Positions 55,664 through 64,000 are shown, counted from the first letter of the stretch. The stretch: 64,000 bases of DNA from Bacillus cereus G9842 (GCF_000021305.1 NC_011772.1:577501-641500); one strand, 5' to 3'. Notes: generated by a model not told the origin, from the sequence alone. Made by a program: numbers and translations.

Positions 55664-57127
55664 ATGTTGGAAGCTTTCGTGAATTGGTTAAATAATATTG
55701 TTTGGAGTCCAGCACTTGTTTATTTATGTTTAGGAGTAGGTTTATATTTTTCCATTCGAACGAGGTTTTTACAAGTAAGGCATGTAGGAGAAATGGTGAA
55801 GCTGACATTTCAAGGTGAAAAATCAGAGGCTGGTGTTTCTTCATTTCAAGCGTTAGCACTTTCGTTATCAGGACGCGTTGGGACGGGGAATATAGCTGGG
55901 GTAGCAACAGCGGTTGCCTTCGGTGGACCAGGAGCTGTATTTTGGATGTGGGCAGTGGCCTTTTTAGGAGCAGGATCAGCTTATATAGAATCTACATTAG
56001 CGCAAATATATAAGACGAAACATCAAGGACAGTTTCGTGGTGGACCTGCTTATTACATTGAAAAAGGTTTAGGTGTGAAATGGTATGCATTAGTATTCGT
56101 TGCAGCGACAATTCTTGCAACGGGGCTTTTACTGCCAGGTGTGCAGGCAAATAGTATTGCTGTAAGTTTAGAAACAGCTTTTGGAATTAACACCACCGTA
56201 TCAGGGGCTTTATTAGTTGTTGTACTAGCTATTATCATCTTCGGTGGAGTAAAGCGAATTGTTAACGTTGCACAAGTTGTCGTACCGTTTATGGCAGTTG
56301 GTTATATTTTAGTAGCTTGCGTTATTGTTGCTATGAATATTGAAAAGTTGCCAGAAGCATTTATGCTAATTATAAGAAGTGCTTTTGCATTAGAAGCGGC
56401 TTTCGGTGGTATTATCGGTTTAGCAATTTCTTGGGGAGTAAAACGAGGTATTTATTCCAATGAAGCAGGGCAAGGAACTGGACCACATGCAGCAGCAGCA
56501 GCTGAAGTATCACATCCAGCTAAGCAAGGTTTAGTGCAAGCATTTTCCGTTTACATTGATACATTATTTGTTTGTTCAGCAACAGCATTTATGATGATTA
56601 TTACAGGCATGTATAACGTATTTGATGCAAACGGAAAAAACTTTATCGTTAATAAATTAAATGGCGCTCAGCCAGGACCAGGATATACACAGGCGGCGGT
56701 AGAATCTGTTTTTCCTGGATTTGGAAACGGTTTCGTTGCAATCTCGTTATTATTCTTCGCGTTTACAACAATTATGGCGTATTACTACATTGCAGAAACG
56801 AATATCGCGTACTTAAATCGTGATAAAGACCGTCCTTGGTTGTCTATTGTACTAAAATTTGTTTTTTTAGGAGCTGTATTCTACGGTTGTATTAAAACAG
56901 CAGCAACGGCGTGGGCTTTAGGTGATATCGGTGTAGGAATTATGGCATGGGTAAATATCATTGCGATTTTATTATTACAAAAACCTGCATTAGTCGCATT
57001 AAAGGATTATGAAAAACAGAAAAAAGAAGGAAAAGATCCAGTATTCGATCCGCAGCCATTAGGAATTAAAAATGCTGATTTTTGGGAGCATGAATACGGG
57101 AAAGATAAGAAAGAAGAAGTATCTTAA
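55664..57127 (+). CDS. alsT: Sodium:alanine/glycine symporter (AGCS family)
   Basis: A 487-residue AGCS transporter with about eleven helices. Signature pieces are LSLSGRVGTGNIAGVATAVAFGGPGAVFWMW, ESTLAQIYKTKHQGQFRGGPAYYIEKGLG, RGIYSNEAGQGTGPHAAAAAEVSHPAKQGLVQAFSVYIDTLFVCSATA and FAFTTIMAYYYIAETNIAYL. It imports alanine or glycine (some members glutamine) with sodium. Upstream of a glutamine ABC operon. Start GGGGAATG region: ATG at 55664 follows AGAAGGAGGGGG. Confidence 0.92.
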   Translation: MLEAFVNWLNNIVWSPALVYLCLGVGLYFSIRTRFLQVRHVGEMVKLTFQGEKSEAGVSSFQALALSLSGRVGTGNIAGVATAVAFGGPGAVFWMWAVAFLGAGSAYIESTLAQIYKTKHQGQFRGGPAYYIEKGLGVKWYALVFVAATILATGLLLPGVQANSIAVSLETAFGINTTVSGALLVVVLAIIIFGGVKRIVNVAQVVVPFMAVGYILVACVIVAMNIEKLPEAFMLIIRSAFALEAAFGGIIGLAISWGVKRGIYSNEAGQGTGPHAAAAAEVSHPAKQGLVQAFSVYIDTLFVCSATAFMMIITGMYNVFDANGKNFIVNKLNGAQPGPGYTQAAVESVFPGFGNGFVAISLLFFAFTTIMAYYYIAETNIAYLNRDKDRPWLSIVLKFVFLGAVFYGCIKTAATAWALGDIGVGIMAWVNIIAILLLQKPALVALKDYEKQKKEGKDPVFDPQPLGIKNADFWEHEYGKDKKEEVS

Positions 57128-57143
57128 TAGAATAGAAATGAAG

Positions 57144-57171
57144 AAGCAAAGGGGAAACCCTTTGCTTTTTT
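57144..57171 (+). terminator. Terminator after alsT
   Basis: AAGCAAAGGG (57144-57153) pairs with CCCTTTGCTT (57158-57167) around a GAAA loop, then T residues. Confidence 0.92.
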
Positions 57172-57258
57172 TATGGACAAATTGAAGCTGAAAGTTATTT
57201 TTGGGACTATTTTTGAATATAAAAAGAATGTACATGCGTTGTTAGGGGAAGGGGGAGT

Positions 57259-57990
57259 ATGTTGATAGAATTTCGTAATGTAAATAAATATTATGGTAAT
57301 TTTCAAGTTTTGAAAAATATTAATGTGCAAGTGAAAAAAGGAGAAGTGGTAGTAGTTGTCGGGCCTTCAGGATCAGGAAAAAGTACATTGCTTCGATGTA
57401 TAAATCAATTAGAGGCAATTACAGATGGAGGATTAATTGTACAAAATACAGAGGTACACAATAAAAAGACGGACATGAATGAATTGCGGCGAAATATTGG
57501 GATGGTCTTTCAACATTTTTATTTATACCCACATAAAACAGTTCTGCAAAATATTACACTAGCACCGATTAAAGTAAATAAAGTTTCCAAAGAAGAAGCA
57601 GAGAAAACAGCAATGTTTTATTTAGAGAAAGTAGGAATCCCGGAGAAGGCTAATGTATATCCACATCAATTATCCGGAGGACAACAGCAAAGAGTAGCAA
57701 TTGCTAGAGGACTTGCGATGCAGCCGGAAATTATGCTGTTCGATGAGCCTACGTCTGCTCTTGATCCGGAGATGATCGGGGAAGTACTTGATGTTATGAA
57801 AACGCTAGCTAAAGAAGGGATGACAATGGTCGTTGTCACGCATGAAATGGGATTTGCGCGAGAAGTAGCAGATCGGATTTTATTTATGGATGATGGTCAA
57901 ATTATTGAAGATACGACACCGGCGCAATTTTTTGCAAATCCTGAACAAGAAAGAGCTCGTTTATTTTTAAGTCGGGTGCTAAATCATTAG
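57259..57990 (+). CDS. glnQ: Glutamine ABC transporter ATP-binding protein
   Basis: A 243-residue polar amino acid ABC ATPase: Walker [11 protein letters not shown]-loop [13 protein letters not shown], signature [19 protein letters not shown], Walker [24 protein letters not shown], switch His in [12 protein letters not shown]. All are those of the GlnQ/HisP clade. First gene of a four-gene operon, glnQ-glnH-glnM-glnP, matching the Bacillus glutamine transporter order. ATG follows GAAGGGGGAG. Confidence 0.93.
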   Translation: MLIEFRNVNKYYGNFQVLKNINVQVKKGEVVVVVGPSGSGKSTLLRCINQLEAITDGGLIVQNTEVHNKKTDMNELRRNIGMVFQHFYLYPHKTVLQNITLAPIKVNKVSKEEAEKTAMFYLEKVGIPEKANVYPHQLSGGQQQRVAIARGLAMQPEIMLFDEPTSALDPEMIGEVLDVMKTLAKEGMTMVVVTHEMGFAREVADRILFMDDGQIIEDTTPAQFFANPEQERARLFLSRVLNH

Positions 57991-58002
57991 AGGAGGAATT
58001 CC

Positions 58003-58833
58003 ATGCTTAAAATGAAAAAGTTATTTACTTTAATCGTATTTTCATGTTTATTCGTGCTTGTTGTTGCTGGATGCGGAAGTAAGAAAGATGAGGCAAAGGA
58101 AACAAATACGAAGCAAGGCGGGGCTGTTGAGCAAATTAAGAAACGAGGAAAATTAGTAGTCGGGGTGAAGAATGATACGAATTTATTTGGATTAAAAAAT
58201 CCTTCAACAGGGCAAGTAGAAGGATTCGATGTTGATGTTGCGAAGGCACTTGCGAAAAAAATTCTTGGAGATGAAAAGAAGCTAGAGCTGAAAGAAGTAA
58301 CGTCTAAAACACGTATTCCAATGCTGAAAAATGGTGATATTGATGCAATTATTGCGACAATGACAATTACGGAAGAGCGCAAAAAAGAAGTGGATTTCTC
58401 AGATGTATATTTTAAAGCCGGACAATCGTTACTTGTGAAAAAAGGAAGCAATATTAAGAGCATCGATGATATAAAACAAGGCGTTAAAGTATTAGCTGTA
58501 AAAGGATCAACATCTACAAATAACATTCGTCAAAAGTCACCAGAAGCGACTGTATTAGAATTTGAAAATTATAGTGAGGCATTTACAGCGTTAAAGGCAG
58601 GTAAAGGTGATGTGTTAACGACAGATAATGCAATCCTTTACGGAATGGCAAAACAAGATTCTAATTATGAAGTAGTAGGAAAAATTTTTACAGATGAACC
58701 GTACGGAATTGCAGTGCAAAAAGGTGCAGACGATTTAACGAAAGAGATTAATAACTTACTAAAAGATATGAAGGCGAGCGGGGAATACGATAAATTGTAT
58801 GAAAAATGGATCGGTCAAAAACAAGAGAAGTAA
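58003..58833 (+). CDS. glnH: Glutamine ABC transporter substrate-binding lipoprotein
   Basis: A 276-residue lipoprotein with lipobox VVAGCG (Cys at ~25) and the SBP_bac_3 domain of periplasmic-type polar amino acid receptors: RGKLVVGVKNDTNLFGLKNP, EGFDVDVAKALAKKILG, DAIIATMTITEERKKEVDFSDVYF and KYEKWIG-like end (YDKLYEKWIG). It binds glutamine (possibly glutamate) outside the cell. Twelve bases after glnQ, with AGGAGGAAT upstream. Followed by a hairpin before the permease genes. Confidence 0.92.
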   Translation: MLKMKKLFTLIVFSCLFVLVVAGCGSKKDEAKETNTKQGGAVEQIKKRGKLVVGVKNDTNLFGLKNPSTGQVEGFDVDVAKALAKKILGDEKKLELKEVTSKTRIPMLKNGDIDAIIATMTITEERKKEVDFSDVYFKAGQSLLVKKGSNIKSIDDIKQGVKVLAVKGSTSTNNIRQKSPEATVLEFENYSEAFTALKAGKGDVLTTDNAILYGMAKQDSNYEVVGKIFTDEPYGIAVQKGADDLTKEINNLLKDMKASGEYDKLYEKWIGQKQEK

Positions 58834-58870
58834 AGTGAAACTTTATTTTTCTTGATAAATAGTAAAAGTG

Positions 58871-58894
58871 AGAGGATGAGAGTGCTCATCCTCT
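58871..58894 (+). terminator. Hairpin between glnH and glnM (partial terminator or mRNA stabiliser)
   Basis: AGAGGATGAG (58871-58880) pairs with CTCATCCTCT (58885-58894) around AGTG, followed by TCTTG, not a real T run. It may make permease expression lower than that of the binding protein. Confidence 0.5.
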
Positions 58895-58920
58895 TCTTGT
58901 AAAGAAAGAGGGGAGAATAT

Positions 58921-59577
58921 GTGCCTGATTTTTCTATATTAACGAATAACATTGATATGTATTTAGAAGGATTTAAATATACAGTTATGTCTAGTGTAAT
59001 TGCATTGATAGGCAGTTTTATTTTAGGAGTAATTTTGGCAGTAATGCGCATCGCACCGATTCGTATTTTAAATTGGGTAGGTTCAGCTTTTGTAGAGTTT
59101 GTAAGAAATATTCCACTCGTATTAATTGCATTTATATTTTATTTCGCGTTACCTGTAATAGGAATTACTTTAAATGGTTTTGTAGCAGGAACAGTTACGC
59201 TTACCGTATATACAGCAGCGTTTATTGCGGAAGTTATTCGCGCTGGTATTCTATCAGTCGAGAAAGGTCAGATGGAAGCAGCACGTTCCTCAGGATTGAC
59301 TTATACGCAAGCAATGTACCATGTCGTTTTACCTCAAGCTATGAAAATTGTAATTCCCCCTTTAGGAAACCAGTTTCTCAATTTAGTTAAAAACTCCTCA
59401 ATACTTGGAATTATTGCTGGTGCTGATTTAATGTATCAAGGAGATTTAATTTCAACGAAGACGTTTGTTACGTTTGATGTATATATATTTGTCGGGATGT
59501 TTTATTTAATATTAACAATTCCGCTCAGTATGCTAGTGCGTTATTTAGAAAAACGCTTAGCAAAGGAGGCGGTGTAA
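58921..59577 (+). CDS. glnM: Glutamine ABC transporter permease
   Basis: A 218-residue HisM-type permease with five helices; the EAA loop is EAARSSGLTYTQAMYHVVLPQAMKIVIPPLGNQF. Start is GTG at 58921, in AGAGGGGAGAATATG TGC context; the overlapping ATG at 58919 is out of frame and stops after seven codons. It abuts the second permease gene with no gap, so both are expressed together as a heterodimer. Confidence 0.92.
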   Translation: MPDFSILTNNIDMYLEGFKYTVMSSVIALIGSFILGVILAVMRIAPIRILNWVGSAFVEFVRNIPLVLIAFIFYFALPVIGITLNGFVAGTVTLTVYTAAFIAEVIRAGILSVEKGQMEAARSSGLTYTQAMYHVVLPQAMKIVIPPLGNQFLNLVKNSSILGIIAGADLMYQGDLISTKTFVTFDVYIFVGMFYLILTIPLSMLVRYLEKRLAKEAV

Positions 59578-60222
59578 ATGGATTTTAAGGGAGCAATTAC
59601 AGGGGATCATATTCTATTTTTATTAAAAGGATTACTTATAACGTTAGAGGTAGCGCTCGTAGCAATTGTACTTAGCTTTATTATTGGTAGTGTAATAGGG
59701 ATATTGCGCTACATGAAAATACCTGTCGTCTCACAAGTATTAGGAATTATCGTTGAAGTAATTCGAAATTTACCACTACTTTTGATTATATTTTTCACGT
59801 ATTTTGCACTACCAGAAGCAGGCTTGAAATTAGAAATTATAACAGCTGTAATTGTTGCTTTAACAATATTTGAAGCAGCAATGATATCTGAAATTGTTCG
59901 AAGTGGTCTATTATCGATTGAAAAAGGACAAATTGAGGCCGCAAGATCTTCAGGATTAACGTATGTGCAAGCGCTTTGGCATATCATTTTACCACAAGCA
60001 TTAAGGAGAATGGTTCCACCGCTTGTCAGTCAATTTATTTCATTGCTGAAAGATACAGCATTAGCAGTTGTTATATCACTGCCAGAGCTTATGCATAATG
60101 CTCAAATTATTAGCGGACAAAATGTGAATTATATGATTCCAACGTTTATGGTAGTAGCTTGTATGTACTTTATCGTAAATTATAGTTTATCAATTTTATC
60201 CAGAAGATTAGAACTTCGTTAA
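59578..60222 (+). CDS. glnP: Glutamine ABC transporter permease
   Basis: A 214-residue HisM/GlnP-type permease similar to the preceding gene; EAA loop EAARSSGLTYVQALWHIILPQALRRMVPPLVSQF. ATG at 59578 immediately follows the glnM stop, with AAGGAGGCG inside the glnM end as ribosome binding site. Completes the channel. Confidence 0.92.
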   Translation: MDFKGAITGDHILFLLKGLLITLEVALVAIVLSFIIGSVIGILRYMKIPVVSQVLGIIVEVIRNLPLLLIIFFTYFALPEAGLKLEIITAVIVALTIFEAAMISEIVRSGLLSIEKGQIEAARSSGLTYVQALWHIILPQALRRMVPPLVSQFISLLKDTALAVVISLPELMHNAQIISGQNVNYMIPTFMVVACMYFIVNYSLSILSRRLELR

Positions 60223-60248
60223 CCCTTACAATATATGTAAGGGTTTTT
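60221..60248 (+). terminator. Terminator after the gln operon
   Basis: AACCCTTACA (60221-60230) pairs with TGTAAGGGTT (60236-60245), then T residues. The glnP stop overlaps its first two bases. Confidence 0.9.
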
Positions 60249-60316
60249 CCTTGTTTCTCCTTATTTTCCTCTAAATAGAATCTAAATCTAGCTATAATTA
60301 GATTTTTTATATTATT

Positions 60317-60391
60317 TTATCAGAAAAGTTTTAATTTTATATAGAAAATGTAATCGCTTTCGTGTATATTTTTATTATCAGAAAATTTTAA
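60317..60391 (+). promoter_or_regulatory. Duplicated CodY-like box with cre-like site before the RocE-like permease
   Basis: The 17-18-base motif TTATCAGAAAA(G)TTTTAA occurs twice (60317-60334 and 60375-60391). The second contains a CodY-box match (60373-60387) with two mismatches. Between them TGTAATCGCTTTCG (60349-60362) is a cre-like match with one mismatch. Confidence 0.5.
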
Positions 60392-60426
60392 CAAGATATA
60401 GGGGTATTTGTAGGGGGAGGATTTAG

Positions 60427-61857
60427 ATGCAGCAACCAACGAATGAGAAATTACATCGTACGATGAAGAGTAGACATTTATTTATGATCGCACTTGGTGG
60501 TGTAATTGGAACTGGTTTTTTCTTAGGTTCGGGTTACACCATTAATCAGGCTGGACCAGGGGGGGCCATCCTTTCATATTTAGTAGGCGGATTTATTATG
60601 TATTTAACAATGCTTTGTCTTGGAGAGTTAACGGTAGCAATGCCGGTTTCGGGATCTTTCCAAAAGTATGCAACGAAGTTTATTGGACCAGGAACAGGCT
60701 TTATGATTGGTTGGTTATACTGGCTCGGCTGGGCAGTAACAGTGGGTCTAGAATTAACGTCAATAGGTTTAATGATGAAAAGATGGTTTCCAAATGTTGA
60801 TGTTTGGGTATGGTGCCTTGTATTCGGCGTTATTCTATATGCGTCAAATGCTATCTCAGCGAAAAGCTACGCTGAATTAGAATTTTGGTTTTCTAGTATT
60901 AAAGTAATTACAATCCTTGCATTTGTTGTTCTTGGTGGTAGTGCATTATTAGGATTTATATCATATGACGGAAAAGAAGCAGCACCTCTTTTCTCTAACT
61001 TTGTAAGCGATGGTGGACTTTTCCCGAATGGACTAGCTGCCGTATTACTTACAATGATTACAGTTAACTTCTCGTTCCAAGGAACAGAGTTAATCGGGAT
61101 TGCAGCGGGAGAAAGTGAAAATCCAGAAAAAACAATTCCACGTGCGATCCGTAATACAGTATGGCGCATTATGTTATTCTTCATTTTAACAATGACAATT
61201 TTAGTAGGATTAATTTCTTGGAAGGAAGCAGGCGTAATTGAAAGTCCATTCGTAGTTGTATTTGATAAAATCGGTATTCCATATGCAGCTGATATTATGA
61301 ACTTTGTTATTATTACTGCGTTATTATCTGTAGCGAACTCTGGATTATATGCAGCGACACGTATATTATGGTCACTTGCAAATGAAGGAATGGCACCAAC
61401 TTCTTTCAAGAAAGTAAATAAACGTGGTATTCCAATTACAGCGCTAGTCGTAACGATTGCGGTAGCTGGATTATCCCTATTCACAAGTTTCCTTGCAGAA
61501 GATACAGTATACATGTACTTATTATCGATAGCTGGTTTATCGGCTGTTTCAAGTTGGATCATTATTGCTCTATCGCAACTTCGCTTTAGAAGTCAGTATA
61601 TAAAAGGTGGAGGAAAGTTAGAGGACTTAAAGTATAGAACACCACTATATCCGATTGTTCCAATTTTAGCTTTAATTACAAATAGCATCGTTGTTATTAG
61701 TTTAGCGTTTATTCCTGAACAAAGAATGGCGTTATACTGCGGTATTCCATTTATCATTTTCTGCTATATATATTATTATTATATGAGTAAGAAACAGCAG
61801 AAACCGATGAAAGTGGAGATGGACAAAACAAATGAAACTAACAATCAAACACGATGA
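60427..61857 (+). CDS. Amino acid permease, RocC/RocE-like (arginine/ornithine type)
   Basis: A 476-residue AAT-family APC permease with twelve helices. LHRTMKSRHLFMIALGGVIGTGFFLGSGYTINQAGPGGAILSYLVGGFIMYLTMLCLGEL and TVNFSFQGTELIGIAAGESENPEKTIPRAI closely recall B. subtilis RocE/RocC, which import arginine and ornithine. The match is from memory of that protein and is the best family guess; substrate should be called arginine-type. CodY-like and cre-like sites precede it. AGGGGGAGG lies upstream of the ATG. Confidence 0.88.
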   Translation: MQQPTNEKLHRTMKSRHLFMIALGGVIGTGFFLGSGYTINQAGPGGAILSYLVGGFIMYLTMLCLGELTVAMPVSGSFQKYATKFIGPGTGFMIGWLYWLGWAVTVGLELTSIGLMMKRWFPNVDVWVWCLVFGVILYASNAISAKSYAELEFWFSSIKVITILAFVVLGGSALLGFISYDGKEAAPLFSNFVSDGGLFPNGLAAVLLTMITVNFSFQGTELIGIAAGESENPEKTIPRAIRNTVWRIMLFFILTMTILVGLISWKEAGVIESPFVVVFDKIGIPYAADIMNFVIITALLSVANSGLYAATRILWSLANEGMAPTSFKKVNKRGIPITALVVTIAVAGLSLFTSFLAEDTVYMYLLSIAGLSAVSSWIIIALSQLRFRSQYIKGGGKLEDLKYRTPLYPIVPILALITNSIVVISLAFIPEQRMALYCGIPFIIFCYIYYYYMSKKQQKPMKVEMDKTNETNNQTR

Positions 61858-62209
61858 TATAAAGGCAGATTTATCGTACGCTCAATTAGCGATTGGAAAA
61901 GAAAACGGGTATTCACCGTTACAATTACTCGTTTCTTCTATCGCAGGATGTAGTGCAATTGTCTTTCGAAAAATTTTAGAAAAGAAACGTATTACATACG
62001 ATACGTTTACGATCGAAACTGAAATTGGTAGAAGTGAAGCTTTATCCAAACCAGTTGAAAGTGTTCATTTGCAATATAAAATTAAAGCGGAAAACATTAC
62101 AGAAGAGCAGTTGGACAAAGCATTGCAGCTTGCAGTGAAAAATTGTACGATTGTTCAATCTGTAAAAGATAGTATAAAGGTTACGGAAACAATTGAACTA
62201 ATAAAATGA
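61832..62209 (+). CDS. OsmC family protein
   Basis: A 125-residue OsmC/Ohr-fold protein: MKLTIKHDD, SPLQLLVSSIAGCSAIVFRKILEKKRI (with the peroxidatic-type Cys in AGCSA) and a late LQLAVKNCTIVQSV (second Cys). Both redox cysteines are present, so thiol-dependent peroxide reduction is possible, as in the YhfA-type subgroup; the substrate is unknown. It overlaps the permease gene by 26 bases, showing an operon. A terminator follows. Confidence 0.88.
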   Translation: MKLTIKHDDIKADLSYAQLAIGKENGYSPLQLLVSSIAGCSAIVFRKILEKKRITYDTFTIETEIGRSEALSKPVESVHLQYKIKAENITEEQLDKALQLAVKNCTIVQSVKDSIKVTETIELIK

Positions 62210-62210
62210 A

Positions 62211-62250
62211 ACATAAAAACGTGAGAGCCGTATTCTCACGTTTTTATGTT
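62211..62250 (+). terminator. Terminator after the OsmC gene
   Basis: ACATAAAAACGTGAGA (62211-62226) pairs perfectly with TCTCACGTTTTTATGT (62234-62249). Confidence 0.92.
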
Positions 62251-62272
62251 TTTAGAAAGAGGGGAAAGTGTA

Positions 62273-62707
62273 GTGGACTGTTTAGGTTGTAAATTAGCAA
62301 ACGAAGAGGAAAAAATATATAAAGTATATGAAGATGATTATGTAACTTGCTTTTTAGATCATGCGCCTTTCTACCCAGGACATACTTTAATTGTGCCAAA
62401 GCAACATGTTGTAGAAGTAGAAGAATTAGATGACGTTGTAGCAAGATCAATTATGGATGCTTCTAAGCTGATTGCAAAAGCGATTAAGGCATTATATAAA
62501 CCAGATGGAATTACAGTTTGTCAAAATGGTGGAGTATTTAACGAGTTAACACATTACCATATGCATGTCGTACCAAGATATAAAGAGCGTTCGTTTGCTG
62601 AGTTTTATACGGTGCAACCGGAGGAAAAGAAGAATCATAACTTTGAAGAGACAAAGAATTTGTTAAAAGAAGCGATAGAGCAAATACTGCATATTGAAAA
62701 GGTGTAA
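62273..62707 (+). CDS. HIT family nucleotide hydrolase/transferase (Hint-like)
   Basis: A 144-residue histidine-triad protein. His94, His96 and His98 form HYHMHV, the H-x-H-x-H motif, in THYHMHVVPRYKER. The N-terminus CLGCKLANEEEKIYKVYEDDYV has a Cys pair seen in Hit-type members. Members hydrolyse AMP or GMP derivatives. The GTG at 62273 is chosen because AGAGGGG lies eight bases upstream; the in-frame ATG at 62246 lies in the previous terminator's T run. Terminator at 62751-62792 follows. Confidence 0.9.
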   Translation: MDCLGCKLANEEEKIYKVYEDDYVTCFLDHAPFYPGHTLIVPKQHVVEVEELDDVVARSIMDASKLIAKAIKALYKPDGITVCQNGGVFNELTHYHMHVVPRYKERSFAEFYTVQPEEKKNHNFEETKNLLKEAIEQILHIEKV

Positions 62708-62750
62708 AAGAATTTTTCTTAGAGATACAGTCAGGAAAATTCTAATATTA

Positions 62751-62792
62751 AAAAGCCCAATTTCTCAGTTACAATAGAGAAATTGGGCTTTT
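62751..62792 (+). terminator. Terminator after the HIT gene
   Basis: AAAAGCCCAATTTCTC (62751-62766) pairs perfectly with GAGAAATTGGGCTTTT (62777-62792). Confidence 0.92.
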
Positions 62793-62886
62793 GTTTATTC
62801 TATTATTAAATTTTATCTATAAAAAGATTTTGCAGTGTCACAAAGTACAGTGCTCATTCGTTATATAGAGTGAGAGGAGGAATTAT

Positions 62887-63444
62887 ATGAAAGTTACAAA
62901 TAACGATTATGAAAAGATGGAAGAGCTATACGAGTTGTACGAACAAAAAATTTATTATGTAGCGTATTCTATTTTAAATAATATTCAACAGGCTGAAGAT
63001 GCGGTTCAAGAGACGTTTATTACTCTTTATAAGAACTTGGAAAAGCTCCATAGCTTGAGCACTGAAGAGCTTAAACGCTATATTTTGAGGATCGCGAAAA
63101 ACAAGGCGATTGATAGTTACCGGAAAAATAAACGACATGAAACATTTTTAGAAGAATATGAAAGAGAATCAATAGAAGCAGTAGATGAAAATATTGAAGA
63201 GTGGGAAAAACGTAAAATGTCTGAGGTTCAAATTGATACATTGCTAAAAGAGTTAAATGAATCTAACAGACAGGTGTTTAAGTACAAAGTCTTCTATAAC
63301 TTAACGTATCAAGAAATTTCAAGTGTAATGGGGATTACGGAGGCTAATGTCCGCAAGCAGTTTGAACGCGCTCGAAAACGAGTCCAAAATATGATAGGAG
63401 GTATACAACATGACGAATTCAAAGAACTCCAAAGAAATATATGA
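62887..63444 (+). CDS. ECF-type RNA polymerase sigma factor
   Basis: A 185-residue sigma-70 family protein with sigma-2 (residues ~10-75: YEQKIYYVAYSILNNIQQAEDAVQETFITLYKNLEKL) and sigma-4 (~115-170: LNESNRQVFKYKVFYNLTYQEISSVMGITEANVRKQFERARKRV). A long charged linker joins them. Together with the next, overlapping gene it forms a sigma/anti-sigma pair for an envelope or antibiotic stress response; the group cannot be named from the sequence. RBS GAGAGGAGG precedes the ATG. An autoregulatory promoter is expected upstream but I found no convincing -35 AAC motif. Confidence 0.9.
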   Translation: MKVTNNDYEKMEELYELYEQKIYYVAYSILNNIQQAEDAVQETFITLYKNLEKLHSLSTEELKRYILRIAKNKAIDSYRKNKRHETFLEEYERESIEAVDENIEEWEKRKMSEVQIDTLLKELNESNRQVFKYKVFYNLTYQEISSVMGITEANVRKQFERARKRVQNMIGGIQHDEFKELQRNI

Positions 63445-64000
63445 ACTTGCTGAAAAAATTGCTTTAGATGATTTTGATAAATCCGAAGAACAACATGAAT
63501 TTTCACATACATATACGCGCAAAAAGAAACTGTTTATGGAGGAAATGAAGCTGAAGGACGAGCGACCACAGAAAAAGAGTAAAAGACATCGTATGTTAAT
63601 CGCTGCTGCCTGCTTATTGATTGGTATGCCGACAACCGTTTTTGGTGCAGTAAAAGTCTATAATATGATTGTTCAAAAACAAAATTATGAAGTAAATGTG
63701 TCGGTAACAAATAAGGACACGAAAAAGGCTGATAAGTGGTATAAGCTGAAAATTGATAAATTACCAGAAAATATGGAAGCAATTGATGACTCTGCTATGA
63801 AATATTCGTTTAAAGATAACTACGCAATGGGTGGATTTTCATTCGCACTTTGGAGAGTAGGGGAGAATTCAGATTTTCCAACTCTGTACTCGAAAAGTTA
63901 TGAAGAAAAAGAGATAAATGGTAAGAAGGCAGTAATTGTCCATAGAGAAACTGGTAATAAAGATTTAATGTTTAATAGAGTGATTTTTCTCTATTTTGAG
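63410..64000 (+). CDS. Anti-sigma factor (DUF4179-like), 3' end outside window
   Basis: The frame starts at ATG 63410 with AGGAGG upstream, overlaps the sigma factor gene by 35 bases, and runs to the window end (197 codons), so it is incomplete. Residues 1-56 are charged and cytosolic; ~60-82 are one membrane helix (MLIAAACLLIGMPTTVFGAVKVY), and the rest is extracytoplasmic (residues ~85-197 with NVSVTNKDTKKADKWYKLKI and GGFSFALWRVGE). No zinc-finger HCC motif is visible. The layout matches membrane-bound anti-sigma factors such as DUF4179/RsiV-type that hold the preceding sigma factor until a signal triggers release. Confidence 0.8.
   Translation, partial: MTNSKNSKEIYELAEKIALDDFDKSEEQHEFSHTYTRKKKLFMEEMKLKDERPQKKSKRHRMLIAAACLLIGMPTTVFGAVKVYNMIVQKQNYEVNVSVTNKDTKKADKWYKLKIDKLPENMEAIDDSAMKYSFKDNYAMGGFSFALWRVGENSDFPTLYSKSYEEKEINGKKAVIVHRETGNKDLMFNRVIFLYFE

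Overview
The window comes from a low-GC Gram-positive spore former and is best placed in the Bacillus cereus group (B. cereus, B. thuringiensis, B. anthracis and relatives). Supporting signs are an nprR-nprX-nprA quorum-sensing protease locus, a gerK-like tricistronic spore germination receptor, an H-type small acid-soluble spore protein gene, two copies of a hairpin-rich repeat of the bcr1 type, and strong AGGAGG-type ribosome binding sites with intrinsic terminators after most genes. I see no rRNA, tRNA, CRISPR array, phage or transposase. This looks like ordinary chromosome with a few accessory insertions.

Layout. 1-7.2 kb: end of a formate dehydrogenase gene plus its DUF1641 partner, a membrane glycerophosphodiesterase, alanine dehydrogenase and an amino acid permease. 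7.4-10.3 kb: a metal-resistance unit (CadC-like repressor and CadA-like P-type ATPase) behind a promoter with three operator-like palindromes. 10.5-15.4 kb: pncB, then the NprR regulator, its 42-aa signal precursor NprX and the bacillolysin NprA. 15.5-19.8 kb: envelope genes (TVP38-type, VanW-type, LCP-type) surrounding a two-gene unit that I interpret as a lipid-anchored RNase A-like toxin with a CdiI-type immunity protein. 20-29.5 kb: nucleoside uptake, VOC and CNNM proteins, aspartase, L-lactate permease under two Rex boxes, an ArsR-type regulator, sspH and a peptide permease. 29.8-33.9 kb: a divergent iron-siderophore uptake locus with Fur-box-like sites. 33.9-44.8 kb: a methyltransferase, the threonine degradation pair kbl-tdh, a Nudix hydrolase, a MoxR/VWA pair, cardiolipin synthase, a His/Gly/Tyr-Pro-rich small protein and a PAS-GGDEF-EAL protein. 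44.8-46.5 kb: an APC transporter preceded by a leader peptide with four consecutive His codons and alternative hairpins. 46.7-50.6 kb: treR-treP-treA. 50.7-54.3 kb: germinant receptor. 54.5-62.7 kb: a phosphotransferase, an alanine/sodium symporter, a glutamine ABC transporter, a RocE-like permease, and OsmC and HIT proteins. 62.9-64 kb: an ECF sigma factor with an overlapping anti-sigma gene cut by the window end.

Much of the region serves amino-acid, peptide and carbon use in a spore former: aspartase, alanine dehydrogenase, threonine degradation, peptide, glutamine, alanine and arginine-type transporters, lactate and trehalose. Several promoters carry good matches to known global operators (CcpA cre, Rex, Fur, and weaker CodY-like boxes). 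The two observations most worth following are (1) the lipoprotein RNase A-like toxin/immunity pair at 16437-17247, whose four catalytic-type residues keep the spacing of the Yersinia kristensenii CDI toxin but which lacks any delivery domain, and (2) the histidine-codon leader peptide attenuator at 46271-46448 in front of an APC transporter, which predicts the transporter's substrate.
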